Below are positions 35,705 to 48,114 of a stretch of DNA of 64,000 bases, piece by piece. Positions within the stretch are counted from its first letter, which is position 1, and each line of letters begins with the position of its first letter. A program made the position numbers and the translations under genes. The stretch is taken from assembly GCA_028386065.3 (NCBI GenBank), contig JAKUCV010007537.1, positions 98,061-162,060 of the forward strand. Reading direction: 5' to 3'. Source of the DNA: Turnera subulata. Taxonomy: Eukaryota > Streptophyta > Magnoliopsida > Malpighiales > Passifloraceae. The notes under the pieces are model-generated. The model ran no database searches. It saw nothing but the letters and a program-made list of their open reading frames with translations, and had not been told where the DNA came from.

Positions 35705-35712
35705 TATATATA
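35705..35712 (+). promoter_or_regulatory. TATA box of the pyrophosphatase gene
   Basis: TATATATA, with a transcription start expected near 35740. This places a short leader exon before the 5' UTR intron. Confidence 0.5.
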
Positions 35713-35842
35713 CTACTCGACGCGCTCCTTCCCCTACACAGAGTGACACTCGCGTTATATGCACAAAATAATAGTAGCAAAAGCACAGTTGTTGCAAATA
35801 TACTCTAGATTCCTAGCTTTCATTTCACGCTTGTGGTTCTCT

Positions 35843-36587
35843 GTAAGTTCCTCTCTTCCATTCCTCTCTTTGATTCTTCTACTGTTGCCTTTTCACGGTA
35901 CTTTCTACACTGCTTTTCTTCTTCTTCTTCTTCTTACTTTGTTGCTAGACTAGCAGATGTTATTGTATCTGTATCAATGCATGCTTGTTATGTGAAAACT
36001 GCATCTGCTCTTTAAACTACTCATAGGTACTTACTGTTCGCCGATTAACATATTTTTTCCGGTACGATGACGTTTGAGATTATTTCTCCGAGTAGGAAGG
36101 ATTTGTGAACTATTGCTTGTTTCGGTGTAGATTCTGGAAGTTTGTTTGACGTTTTATTTTTGCCATTTTGTTTGTTCTTTTTTATTTTCAACTTGATCGA
36201 TTTCTGGTATTACTGTGCGATCCACCGATTATTAATCCATACTGATCGATTACTTATCTCTGTGGATCTTCTTTCTTCTATTGATTGTTTTTGCTTCAAA
36301 ATGTTGTGGGAGAACGGAATGTGTGTGTGTGTATATGTACTTTGCTAATTTCGCGGTTTCAGGTCGGCTTGTAGTTGACCGTTGTTTGATTTTTGTCAAC
36401 TTAATTAGGTGCTCCGATTTACTGTGTCTAACAAGTGTTTGTCCCTTTCTATGTGAATAGTTACTTGCTAATGTGATGGTTGATTGGTCTTTGTGTGTTT
36501 TTATTAGGTTCTGTAGTTGCCGTATGTGTTGAATATGATGGTTTTGGGGAAGATGACTGTGACTGTGTTTTCTTATGCGAACTACAG
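35843..36587 (+). other. 5' UTR intron of the pyrophosphatase gene
   Basis: A consensus donor, TCTCT/GTAAGTTCC, at 35843 and an acceptor, ACTACAG, at 36587 bracket 745 T-rich bases directly before the ATG at 36600. Leader introns like this often raise expression of plant housekeeping genes. Donor choice is by consensus only. Confidence 0.6.
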
Positions 36588-36599
36588 AGACAAGTGAGC

Positions 36600-38974
36600 A
36601 TGGCTAACAACGGTGGAGATGCAAGCGGAAGTCAGTATGGATTGCGCCGTGTGGCCCTCAATGAGAGGATCCTTTCTTCGATGTCACGAAGGTCCATTGC
36701 CGCTCATCCCTGGCACGACTTGGAGATTGGTTAGTTTTAGTTGTAGCTTGGTAATGGTTATTATTTTTATGCCATTTGTTGACTTCTTGTAGCTGTAAAA
36801 CTTTGTCCATTTTGTTCCCAGTTTTTAAGTCTTCCATCTAGGTGATCAATATTTCTAATCTTGCAGGACCAGGTGCTCCATCTGTTTTCAACTGTGTAAG
36901 TCTTGTTCTGTTTGATAAAAATGAATGAATGTGGGGGATCTTCTTTTAATAATGAGTGGATTGCATGTGAATTTTTTCCTCTTTCTTGCAAGATGGCATA
37001 CTTCTCATTGGGCTAAGTTCTTTTGATATAGCATAATTGCCTTCTTAATGGTGCATTATCCTCATTGTACTTGTACAGATATAAGTTGTACAATAGTTTC
37101 TTTCGGTACACTAATTGGCATGCCTTGCAGTTCAAGAGTCTTTGAAGTACTCAGATCCTATTTTCATGTAAACAACAGGTGATTGAAATTAGCAAAGGCA
37201 GCAAAGTGAAGTATGAGCTTGACAAGACTAGTGGTCTAATAAAAGTATGATCCTCTTCCTTGTTATTCTGCCACTGCCCTCGTTTTTTTATTAGTATAAC
37301 CAACATCTTTGTTTTTCTTCAAGATAAATGTCATAATGTAAATTTCTCTCTTCTTTATGACAATCACTGGTAAAATGAAATTTTGTGATAATGCTGTTTT
37401 GTACAGTTTTTGGGTTCCTTATAGTCTTATGGTTATATTGGTGTTTTGATAATGAGTGAAGAATCACCTTGTTCTGAGGGCTTAGGGTAGCTTTGATGCT
37501 CTCTTACCTTTCTTCCAAGTTAGATTGCCAGGGCGGTTTTGGTGGGGTGAATCCAAATGTCCAACCAAACCTAGTTGAGTATGACTTTAACGATGTTCTG
37601 CTCCAGGAAAGAAAGTTGGCATTCCGTGCATGAACTTTCTTTCAAGTGTATGAAATGCCAACATCCATCTTTTATTTCAAACATAATAAACCTCACTTTC
37701 ATGCATTATGATAGTGACGTCATAACTTGTATATATGTGGATTAGGGTTGTTTTATACAATGGCAATTGGTCTTTAAAGAAGGGTGCAAGCATATTGTGG
37801 CATTTGTTTCTGTATGTTGTCATTATAATCCCTAACATTTTTAAAGACAGGTGGACCGTGTTCTTTACTCATCAGTTGTTTACCCACACAACTATGGCTT
37901 CATTCCACGAACCATTTGTGAGGACAGTGATCCTATGGATGTCCTGGTACTAATGCAGGTATTCCTCCTTTTTCTTTTGTTAAATTATCATAATTCTGCT
38001 TAAATGATAGTTGACAAACCTAACTTATATTTTAAGCTGACTCCAAGTTATTTAACTGGCTTTCGAATCTCTCTTTCGCGTAGGAGCCTGTATTACCTGG
38101 TTCTTTCCTTCGTGCTCGTGCAATTGGGTTGATGCCCATGATTGACCAGGTGAAAGGTTTTAGTTTTTCCTGCAGAATTTTATTATTCTTGGCACCCTTT
38201 CTCGTTGTTATATATCCAGTACCAATTTTGTAACTGTTTTCCAAACAGTTCCAAAACAACTAAAGCATGAGTGTAGAGTTTCTCATGCGCATTAGTTTTA
38301 CCTCATTTGTCTGCTACTTTCTAATTGATTTGCTTCAGGAAAAAAAACAATGTCCCTTCCCCATTGTGCTTTTCTTTTGTCGTAATTTGCACAAGGAATT
38401 ACCATTTATCAAAAAAATTTGAATTGCAGGGTGAAAAGGATGACAAAATTATAGCTGTTTGTGCTGATGATCCTGAGTTCCGCCATTACAATGATATCAA
38501 GGAGCTTCCTCCACATCGGCTGGCTGAAATCCGCCGATTTTTTGAGGACTGTATCCACTTTTTTTGTTCATTTGTTTTGCCTTGCCTCTGTAGACCTCTT
38601 CTCTTTCATTAATATTTAGCTCTGAGAATTGAAGTAGCTGCAGTATCATATTAAATTGATAGTTCTTTTGCAATATGTGTAACTCTTGCTGCAAAACCTT
38701 AACTACTTCGAACAATACAGACAAGAAAAATGAGAACAAGAAAGTTGATGTTGAGGACTTCTTGCCAGCTGAGGCTGCTATTGATGCCATCAAGTATTCC
38801 ATGTGAGCTCTTTGTATCTGCTGTATAATTTGTATCCATCTTAAGTCTTTTTTTGTTTCTTGATTTGATTCTGAGGTATGCTCAGATACCTGCATAGTTT
38901 CTTTGATTCATATTTCTGTGTTCTGTGGCAGGGATCTGTACGCATCCTACATTGTTGAGAGCTTGAGGAAGTGA
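36600..38974 (+). CDS. PPA: Soluble inorganic pyrophosphatase
   Basis: Eight exons: 36600-36729, 36867-36895, 37179-37244, 37851-37958, 38084-38149, 38430-38550, 38721-38802, 38932-38974, giving 214 residues in frame, the usual plant length. Hydrolyses PPi to two Pi with Mg2+, mainly in the cytosol, driving biosynthesis forward. The family signature DSDPMD (D100, D102, D105) lies in [13 protein letters not shown], and KVKYELDK (active-site Lys/Glu) and [12 protein letters not shown] are present. The C-terminus [19 protein letters not shown] is typical of plant PPa proteins. No transit peptide. The sixth intron (38551-38720) has U12-type features: donor GTATCC and a CCTTAAC branch site 18 bases before the acceptor, with no pyrimidine tract. 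Confidence 0.97.
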
Positions 38975-40328
38975 TTGCATTTGGAGGATAGCAAGCAAAT
39001 GGAATGATGACTTTGATACCTTTTAGTATAATAGCATAAAGGCAAAAGGCTAGACTTGTTGCTACATGTCTGTTCACATTTTAATACTTTATCTTTGAAC
39101 TGCTCCGAAGCTTTGCTGGTTCTAATGTTTGACATCAGTGTACCAGCTCAATAGTTCCCCATGCTAATTTCACTGTCTGGAAATGAAATGTCATTTCAAA
39201 TTTAACTCTTGGGTTATCACTCTTCGGAGTGATTACATATTCTGTTACTGTATACCTTATGGATCTGTTAAAGAAAAGTCTTACACATCAATGATTCATC
39301 GTATTTTCGTGGCTATGCGAGATGGAAATCAATTGAGAAATGTATTTATAGGTGGTTGAGGATATATTGCTGGAAGAGCAATATAAGTGTGCAGTCAACT
39401 CTTTTAGATTTTGTAGTTGTCTCAGTTTTTATTTTTGGTTAAGCTCGTAGTGCACTTCATATCAAGTTACTACAGACCATATTGTTGCCTGGCTTCGTAG
39501 GGCGTGTATGTCAATCAATCCTTAATCGCACAACCACTGAAAATTGCCCCATAAGCTCGGAAGAAAACTATGAACCAGCAAGTATAATGAGGCATGGATG
39601 GTCTCATGAAAGGACTAACAAGGTAAAGAGCGGATCTTTAAAGCCGAAGACCTGTTGCTCGCTAACAAAATCTGTGGTGCAGCGGAGTCTTCTTTTGTAT
39701 GGGAAACTGAGACCTTGGTGGATCAGATTAGGAGTATTATGAGTTATGATTCAATTTTCCAATATTTTTGTAGTATAGAAAGGCTAATAGCGCAGCTAAT
39801 TGCCTACCTAAATATGCCTCAACACATTGCATTTTGAACCTGGACATATTTCTCCCAGGGACTTTTGTACCATCATCATTCAAGAGAATTCTCCTCCTTC
39901 CCTGGATAAAAGTTGATGATTGCAGTTAAAAATAAATAAATAAATAAACAAAAATGCCAATTTCTTAAGATAAATACACTCCATCTTCGTGTTAAGGATG
40001 TGAGGAAGTTCTTGCCCTCTTTCCTTTTCATATGTAAAAGGAAGTAGTACTGTAATCACGCTAGCAACCGACTCGTCGTAACAGTTGTACTCAAACGATT
40101 GCCGAGCCAACACGTGGCGGAAGAAACCCACTCGTGTTCCCCACACGCACACATCCCCGTTGCGTTTTGTGGATAGTCCACGGACTCCTCCGCCCCTTCG
40201 CCCTCTTTCTCTACCGTCAAGTAGTTCCTTTAACCCCCAACTGGAAGGAAGAGTGAAAAAAAACCACACCACTCCTCCAATCAAAATCCCCCCATTTCCA
40301 AACTAATAGAACCAGAGCTCAAGAAAGC
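38975..40328. other. Intergenic: PPA 3' region and gamma-CA promoter
   Basis: Contains the 3' UTR of the pyrophosphatase gene, an (AAAT)n-like run near 39925-39948 and a C-rich leader (40130-40328) of the next gene. No other gene supported. Confidence 0.5.
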
Positions 40329-42275
40329 ATGGGATCACTGGGGAAAGCAGTCTACACCGTCGGATTCTGGATCCGGGAAACCGGCCAAGCTCTTGATCGC
40401 CTCGGCTCCCGTCTCCAGGGCAGCTACCACTTCCAAGAACAACGTGAGTTTTCACCCACCCATTTAAACCTCCTCCTCGATCTCACCCTTTTCTTCTGTT
40501 TCGTTACTCTTTCTTAAATCTAGGTGAAATGTGGGTCCACGGGTTTCTGCCTAGCTCGAATTTTTTTGTGTAGATTGAAAATGAGAGATTATTGTAAAGA
40601 CTGAGACTTTTTCTCATTTCGGTTTTTTAAATTAATCAGTGTCCAGGCACCGGACGCTTATGAACATATTTGACAAAGCTCCGGTTGTTGACAAGGACGC
40701 ATTTGTGGCGCCCAGTGCATCTGTCATCGGCGATGTCCAAGTCGGGAGGGGCTCTTCCATTTGGTACGGTTGTGTTTTGAGAGGTAAGCTGCTCTGCACC
40801 CGCAACTAGTTTAGTATTAACACTTTATTTCGTGTAAATACCCACTCATTAATCAGTGTATCAACTGATTTGTAACCCTAATTCAATTCTGGGTTCGGTG
40901 CAATGATGCCCTAGGATTTTTTCTCCCTGGCTTTGTTGGTGATATTTGGCTGTTAAGTCCAATGTAACACGTCATTTGTTCTCTTTCTATCTCTTCCTGT
41001 GCACTCATGTCATGATGTGGTTGTATAATGCTCGATTGTGGGGAGGGTTTGTGGGTATCATTCATTTGTTGCTGGTTCTTATCTGATGGTGGCTGCATAT
41101 GTAGGTGATGTTAACAGCATCAGTGTCGGGTCTGGTACGAACATTCAAGATAATTCTCTTGTTCATGTGGCAAAATCTAATTTAAGCGGGAAGGTTCTAC
41201 CTACTATCATCGGAGATAATGTTACTGTTGGTGAGTTGCTTTCTTTCAAACTCTCCAAGCAATGCCGTTATAGTCCAGTGAGGCACCTCATTCTAGGATC
41301 TTGAATGTTTTGATTGTGAAATTGGTATGGGCAGGTCACAGCGCTGTCTTACATGGATGCACTGTTGAGGACGAAGCATTTGTTGGTATGGGTGCTACCC
41401 TGCTAGATGGTGTTTATGTTGAGAAACATGCCATGGTTGCAGCTGGGGCTCTTGTGAGGCAGGGTACAAGGATCCCCTGTGGAGAGGTGTGTAACTTATA
41501 CGTAGTTGATCTTCTACATGTTGGGAATGCTATGATGTGGAATTTTATCTGATCGTTCAGATTTTGACTCCTTGTCATATGAAATTATGCATATGGCTGT
41601 GAAAAATCAGATTCATGTAGGTCAAGTCCAACTAGCTTAAAAGACTTATGCTACAGGATAAAAATTTGGAGTGCTTAACTGTTTAGTTCTTTGATTTACT
41701 GTCCCTTCAGTACCTCGTTTGCATGCAAGATTTTGTGCGATGCACAAGGCCATTGTCAATTTTTGATGCCCAACTACAGTTATTTTCACCATCCTTGCCT
41801 ATCCTTGCATGTTTTAGCAGTTATTTAGTGATTTCATGATGTATGCTGTGTTACCTCTGTATATTTGGTGCAATGCTGGTTTCCCAGCTGGAGTTTTGTG
41901 AAACAAATCCGTCGCCCAATGCCCGCTTATTTTCCTTTTCGTTATATGATTTGTAAACGGAGTTGCAGATTGTGATATATATTTCTTTTATTTCAGGTGT
42001 GGGGAGGCAATCCAGCTAAGTTCCTGAGGAAACTCACGGAAGAAGAGATGGCCTTCATCTCCCAGTCCGCCATTAATTATTGCAATTTGGCCCAGGTCCA
42101 TGCAGCAGAAAATGCAAAGAGCTTTGATGAAATTGAGCTTGAAAAGATGCTTCGCAAGAAATATGCTCGCCGCGATGAGGAGTATGATTCAATGCTTGGT
42201 GTTGTTCGTGAAACACCTGCGGAACTTATCCTTCCTGACAATATCATGCCAGATAAAGCGCCAAAAGCTGCTTGA
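40329..42275 (+). CDS. GAMMACA: Gamma carbonic anhydrase, mitochondrial complex I subunit (CA1/CA2 type)
   Basis: Five exons: 40329-40443, 40640-40783, 41105-41230, 41335-41486, 41997-42275, giving 271 residues in frame. The N-terminus MGSLGKAVYTVGFWIRETGQ is the amphipathic mitochondrial start of plant gamma-CA1/2. A left-handed beta-helix of hexapeptide repeats runs from about residue 60 to 180. The three zinc histidines are all kept: H107 (LVHVA), H130 and H135 (GHSAVLHGC). So this is an active-type subunit, unlike the CA-like proteins that lack them. The protein belongs to the matrix-facing domain on the membrane arm of plant complex I. The C-terminal helix (VWGGNPAKFLRKL...) and the end LILPDNIMPDKAPKAA are family-typical. 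CA1 and CA2 cannot be told apart here. Confidence 0.96.
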
Positions 42276-44247
42276 AGTTTGATTATGCAATGATAGGTGT
42301 ATTCTTTTTGAGATTTAATGTCCCTGGACATTTTGTTAATGCGAGGATTTAGAGAGAATGGCTGCTTTTGAAATCCAATAATTTTGGGTGGCCAGTCTGA
42401 AGTGTCGAGATCAAATTATGCTGCACATTTCAGCAGTATGGCTATGCTCATCCTCTTCATTTTAGAGACTGTTTCTTGTGTTTTGAGCAAATCATCAGAC
42501 AATGGATCCACCATAGGATGTCTAGTCATCCCAGGGGAACTCACATATTTGTAATCCCAGAACCCAATTCCGTTGCTTTTGTTCATCAGAAATAAAGAAT
42601 TTGGCATCCTGTACGTCCATGTCATACTTCAAATTTATGGAGTAATTTATCTTTCTTCACCATTCCTTTCTTTTTGGGGCTGGGTTGAATCTAGGTGATG
42701 ATTCCATTGTCGTCCCAATCCAGCGGCTTCTTAGAGGAATGTTTGTTTAATGGCAGAATGAATCATTTGACATCATTTCACGTCTCTATCTCTCATAATG
42801 GCCTGTTGTGATGAGGATAATTGCAGAAGCCTGGGAAGAACTCTTGCCTCGCGTGTCACCCGAACATTGGTATTTCGTTTCGTTTATCCAATTAGAAAAC
42901 CACAGAAAATTTGATTATTTGAAATGAAAATCATATCAATCTGCCACAGTCGACAGGAATTTACATAATATAAATTAACTGATTAGATATGCCTTGCAAC
43001 TTATTTCTCAGTTCTCACACTTAGTTCCGATCTCCCTTTCTCATTTATGATGTGTGACATAAGTCATTAGTTCTGTTAATTTATTTTTTTAGAAATTGCA
43101 CAACATAAATGTTTTTGGGTTGATCGCTAATATACAGATGTTACTGAGACTGAAAGTTAAATTGCAAAGAAATGTTAGATGGTACAACAGTCATCAAAAT
43201 TAAAGTTAAACATAAAGATATGTTACATGACCAAACTATAGTCCAATTCAAATCACAATTCATCATATTAAGGTTACAAGGTATACCGATTATAAGAAGT
43301 GGAGCTAGAATTTCAGAAAGAAAATTGCATGTATATCTAGAATAAGAAAAAATTGCATATATATCTAGAATAAGAAAAAAATTGCATATATACAGTAATG
43401 TAACTTATTATAATGGATAGACATAGACCTCTCTCATGGAAAAATCGGGATAAAAAACCATGTAGTTATCATAAACGATTTCAATTCAAGTTTCAACATG
43501 GATTGGTTCAGGCCTTCAGGGAGTTCTCTCCCCATTTTCGGGCTCATTGCTCATGGGTTTTTCCGTTTCTTGGGTCACGTTTTAAGAAAAAAAACAGCTT
43601 TGCAACTCTGGGCCTAGGTCCAATTCAACCTAGTCCAACAAAATTCCCGTCCCATATATTTCTTCTCAAGTCTCAACCAGTGATTCAAACTCAAAGTGTA
43701 GCACTCAAAAAAAAAAAAAATCGAGAAACGCCAAGAGAGGGAGAGAAAAAGAGCAATGATATGCAAATCACCCCGGTAATTAACAGGATTGATGTTGGTA
43801 GCTTACCTCGCATGTAAGAAATAATATTGTAGTTAGTTGATGTCACATTATTATTGGTACATAGGTTAAAGAAGAAAATTGGGGACGGGTCCATGTGAAC
43901 TGGTAAGGCAAAGATTTTTGTTAAAACGTACGAGCTGCATCTAATGCATAACCGAAATGGAAAAAGAAAATCTACCTAATTTTGATGCAATATTTCTTTT
44001 TCCCCTGTATTACGCAATCCACTTCTTGAGAAAATTCGAATATTGTGATAATTTCGTGTAGAAGTGGGGAAAAAACTACCGCAAGTTTTTTTTGGATAAA
44101 AAACTTCTAAAATAAGAGATAAACCTAGCAAGTTACAGTCCAATATGTAGCCAAGTTGTACATATATTGTAAAAGGGTTAATGAGCACTCGCATTGAGAG
44201 TTCCAATCCTACTCATGGTTCTTCTTGGTGTATAATTTGTAAATAAT
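42276..44247. other. Intergenic, AT-rich
   Basis: 3' UTR of the gamma-CA gene followed by AT-rich DNA. Includes the tandem repeat at 43323-43392. Chance frames only. Confidence 0.45.
43323..43392. repeat. Tandem repeat, ~30-base unit, about 2.4 copies
   Basis: A unit opening ATTGCATATATATCTAGAAT and closing with AAGAAAAAA is repeated with one or two differences between copies. Confidence 0.85.
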
Positions 44248-44261
44248 AAAGCGTTCGTTGA

Positions 44262-44835
44262 AATACTCCCTCACTTTGTCTCTCTCTCTAAAAGTTTTTT
44301 TCTCTCATCTCTCTCTAGGAGTAGATTGAAGAAGCCCCCAAGAGGCTGCCTTCGGGCAGCCTCCTTCCCTTCCAATTTCCATTTTTTTCTTTGCTTTCTT
44401 TCTCAGTTTTAATAAGTTCACCAGATCTATCCACTTGGTTGGATTTTCTACCCACTTTGTGGATTTTTTTCCCTTCAAGGTTGATGGTTCTTTTGTGAAG
44501 AAGCCAAAGAAAGTCAAGAGTCCTGTTGAAAAATCTTTTCAGGAAGAATTTTTTCTCTCTCTTATGGAAGCTCAAGAACAACAAAATTTCCACTTTGATG
44601 TGTGGTATTTGCAGCACGGGCTAGATCTGAAACTATGCTCCATTTGGAATTGTTGTGCTATTGCTAATCCTTTTTTTAAGGATAAAGATTTGTTGTTCAG
44701 TAGTTCTGTAATAGATCTGAAGGAATTATTGTTGTAAGTTTTTTCTTATACTTTTACTTTCTAGATCTTGATTTGTACCATTCAGATCTGTAGATCTGTT
44801 TATCTTAATGAAGATGATGGCTCTTTCTATCAAAA
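44262..44835 (+). mobile_element. Retroposed insert with 14-bp target duplication
   Basis: AAAGCGTTCGTTGA occurs at 44248-44261 and again at 44836-44849, enclosing 574 bases. The insert begins with a CT-rich segment (TCTCTCTCTCT) and ends GGCTCTTTCTATC followed by a short A run. The long direct repeat and 3' A run fit LINE-mediated retroposition. A 100-codon open frame (44435-44737) inside has no domain I recognise. It may be a SINE-like element, a truncated LINE or a copied mRNA piece; class unresolved. Confidence 0.75.
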
Positions 44836-44849
44836 AAAGCGTTCGTTGA

Positions 44850-47800
44850 GTCCGGTCGTTTGTCTTAGCCCAGAAGGACTTAACATGACAAATTTACACT
44901 TTAACATATGTGATTAACACTGCTTAAGCACATGAATCGGTAAAAGAAAAATATAACCAAGTAGGCAAGTACACTTCTCCTTCTCTTCCCCTCCCCGCTA
45001 ATCATGCCAACCCAAATCCAGTGTACGATGAATTGTTCCACATTTTGTAGACCACCAACTCCCGTATTATACCATGTCCTCTTTTTTCCTTTATCTAACT
45101 GGATTATTCTAGATTATTACGATGACATTATTGTTTATTATATGCTAACACTCTCACATCCAACAAAGTTGTACTAAACTTAAAACCTAATACAAGGATG
45201 TGCCTTTTGGATTATCATGAGATCGAGAACTGTACTATTATGTTGTCTTTGCCTAAGTGGTTCAAACTTCAAACGAAACAAAAAAAAAAGTTGGAACAAA
45301 CAAAAAAAAGAGAAAAAGGAAGGAGATCTAATATTATATTATTCGAGGAGGGCATTGATTATGTGAAAAAAATAAGTGGTACTAGTAGCAAGTATGATGA
45401 CTTTTTGAGCTTTGGCAAATGTGAGAAAGATAAAGTTGCCAACAATGGGGGCCCATTAAGACCCTCTCTGGCATTGGTAATTGGTTTTAGCTGCTTCATG
45501 GGCCCCTCACAGGTGGGATTTTGAATTTTATATTCAGGACTTTATTTTTTCTCTTCTTTTTTTTTCCCTTATGTTGCTTTTTTGCACTTAAACCACCAAA
45601 ATGACAAATGCACCCATCTAGCATCAGTCTTCTGTAATGTGTGATTGGTCACCACCGGATCAAGAAAAAAAGTGTTTGAGGTATTTGAATCTTTATCTTT
45701 AGATATTGTGACAATTCCTTTGAATCTTTGCACCAGAACGTAATCAATTTTGTCTATTCCAAAAGAGAAATAGAATAACCATACTTTATTTTTGGCTAAT
45801 TTGTGTTCCAGACAGGGAAAACGAATGCCAAAGTAAAGTAATCAAAGTAAGAAGATACGGGTAGTCATTGTTATGCTAAATTACATTCCGATTCCAAGAA
45901 TTTTAATTTTATGGTACCAACTACATTCTACTACTATTACTACTTTGTCCCAGGTAGACATGAGTATCCTAGAAGAGAGTAGTAGTAGTGAGAAGAAAGC
46001 TATAAGCAAGAAAAAAAATCTTAGGACAAGCCAGGCAAGCGTGTCTTTCAATTAATCATAGATATGTTCTGTCTGGAACAATTTGCTTGTATGAGCTTAG
46101 CCTACCACTATTTTTTCACCAAGGACAATCCGAATTAAACCTTTTAATTCCCTGGAAAAAAATGATGGAACATTTATTTCGTTGGGTTACTTTCACACAC
46201 CTTCCTTCTCCTGTGGGCCAAAACCAAGAGGGTCTCTAAATTCTAATGGTGTTTTATCTAGCTAGGGCGGGGCCGAAAGGTATTAAAATCTTTTGGCTAA
46301 GGTCACTCACTCAGGGGCCATAACAACATAATACTATGATGAACCAATATGGCCAAGGCAAGTAGCCAACTAGTTTGCCACGACTTTTGGACAGTTAGGG
46401 GATATGGGTTTTCCTTAATAACATAATACAGTGTCGCCATCAAAACCTTCCATGAACTTAGATGACAAATTGACATGCATGCTATCCACGTTCTTGACAT
46501 GTACCGTCTACCCTTAATAATTTCTTCAATCTTTAATGCAGCACCTAATCCTCCTCTCTTGCTTGGTCTCAACAACCCTTTTAAGAGGGGTATGTTGGTG
46601 TTGTTGAGCAAGATAATCACACCCTTTTTATCTTGTAGAGAAATTAGCATCATAAGCTGATGTGGGTGGTGGAACATCCAGTGCTCCTGATGAGTTTTTA
46701 TTTATGAGTCTATAATCTATACTAGTAGTATTTATTAAGGTAGGAGCGGTGTATATAATCAACATTAATGTCAAGAAAATGCGTTAAAGATACAAGAAAC
46801 CAAACACATTATCCCAATTCCATTAACGGCAGCACAGTAATTAATGATTAGGACCATCCAGCTGGAAAATCCCCCTTAATCATATAAGCAACATGACTAA
46901 TTGCCCACCCATTGTTAGTATTTTACTTCAAGCACCCTCCTCCTCCAGAGTCCAAACCCACTCTGGTCCAAATATTCTTTGTGAAATATACAAAATTGAG
47001 CTCAAACTTCCATGTATGGCACCAGGTCCCCAAATTATTTTTGCTGTTTTTTTTTTTTTTGAAGAAGGCTGATGTTAATGTTACCAGCGCTTACCCACAC
47101 ATAATGTGGACACACAAACAGATAATACATACATTTATCAGTTCACCACTAGAGATTGCCCCCATTTCTTGTCCCCATTCATAAATCCGGTCAAGAAATA
47201 CTCCTTGAGAGAGAATCCCAATACACTTCCAAACAAAACTGTGGAGTGGAGCTGCTTTGCAAATGCTAGCTAGCTCCCAAGGCAAAACAAAAAAGCAGTA
47301 CTAGAAAGTAAGGTCACTAGTCAGTGTAGCAGTCACCTGTCCTTATACACTGCCCCCCCTTCCTCCCATATAGTCCTTATCATAATCATCATCATCATAT
47401 CATATAGTATCTCACAATTCCTCAGGCCTTTACTCTTACATGCAACCAAATTAAAACAACATATATTTTGGTAGTAGTGGCAGTAGTAGTAGTACCCAAT
47501 AACAACAACAAATGCTGAGGACAGCAACTTGAGGAAGCAACATAGTAACCTTATTACCTTTTTTTTTTTAATTACCCATGTTGTCTTGCCTCCCAATTCC
47601 CTCACACCACCGGTCTTGTCTATATCTCTTTTCCTTTCCCGCGTCACCACCGGCTACCGGCTAAAAAGAAATTAGTCAGTCACCCACAAAAATTATTATT
47701 ACAACAAAACGACAGTTTCATGACTTAATTTCTTGAAGTAAAGACACAGATTTTAAAATTTTCCAAATGGGTGGAGAAATAATGAATTAATAGTAACGAC

Positions 47801-48048
47801 TTCTTGTTTCTCCAATTCAATAATTCGAGCCCTTTTTGGTCATTTTGCTCCTTCAGCTTTTTCCCCGTTTCCAGCGTTTTTTATATTTTGGTTTACATTA
47901 TTATTACAAGTAGTTCCTCTGGTTTCTGACTCTGCAGAGAGACTCTCTCCGTGGAGAAAGAAAGCAAAAGAGAGAGCAGAAAAAGCAGCAGAGTAGTGGT
48001 AGTGGTAGTAATTATAAAACCGAAAGCAGAAAGAAACAACTAAACCCT
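44850..48048. other. Gene-poor interval upstream of the auxilin-like gene
   Basis: About 3.2 kb with no supported gene. Contains (GTA)-type runs near 47470-47495 and, toward the right end, the promoter and leader of the auxilin-like gene (a weak TATA-like TTATATTTT near 47881 and purine-rich leader from ~47930). Confidence 0.45.
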
Positions 48049-48068
48049 AGAGAGAGAGAGAGAGAGAG
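48049..48068. repeat. (AG)n run in the auxilin-like 5' UTR
   Basis: An AG dinucleotide run 46 bases before the ATG. GA/CT runs are common in plant leaders and can bind BPC/GAGA-type factors. Confidence 0.85.
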
Positions 48069-48114
48069 TGTCTCTGTCTCTGTTGTGTGTGTGTTTTTCT
48101 CTTTATACATTTTC

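Noticed and set aside
43413..43817. 134-codon plus-strand frame
   Set aside because: Composition and codon use look random; no homologue or splice signals recognised.
46303..46677. 124-codon minus-strand frame
   Set aside because: No domain, no conserved motif and no neighbouring exons.
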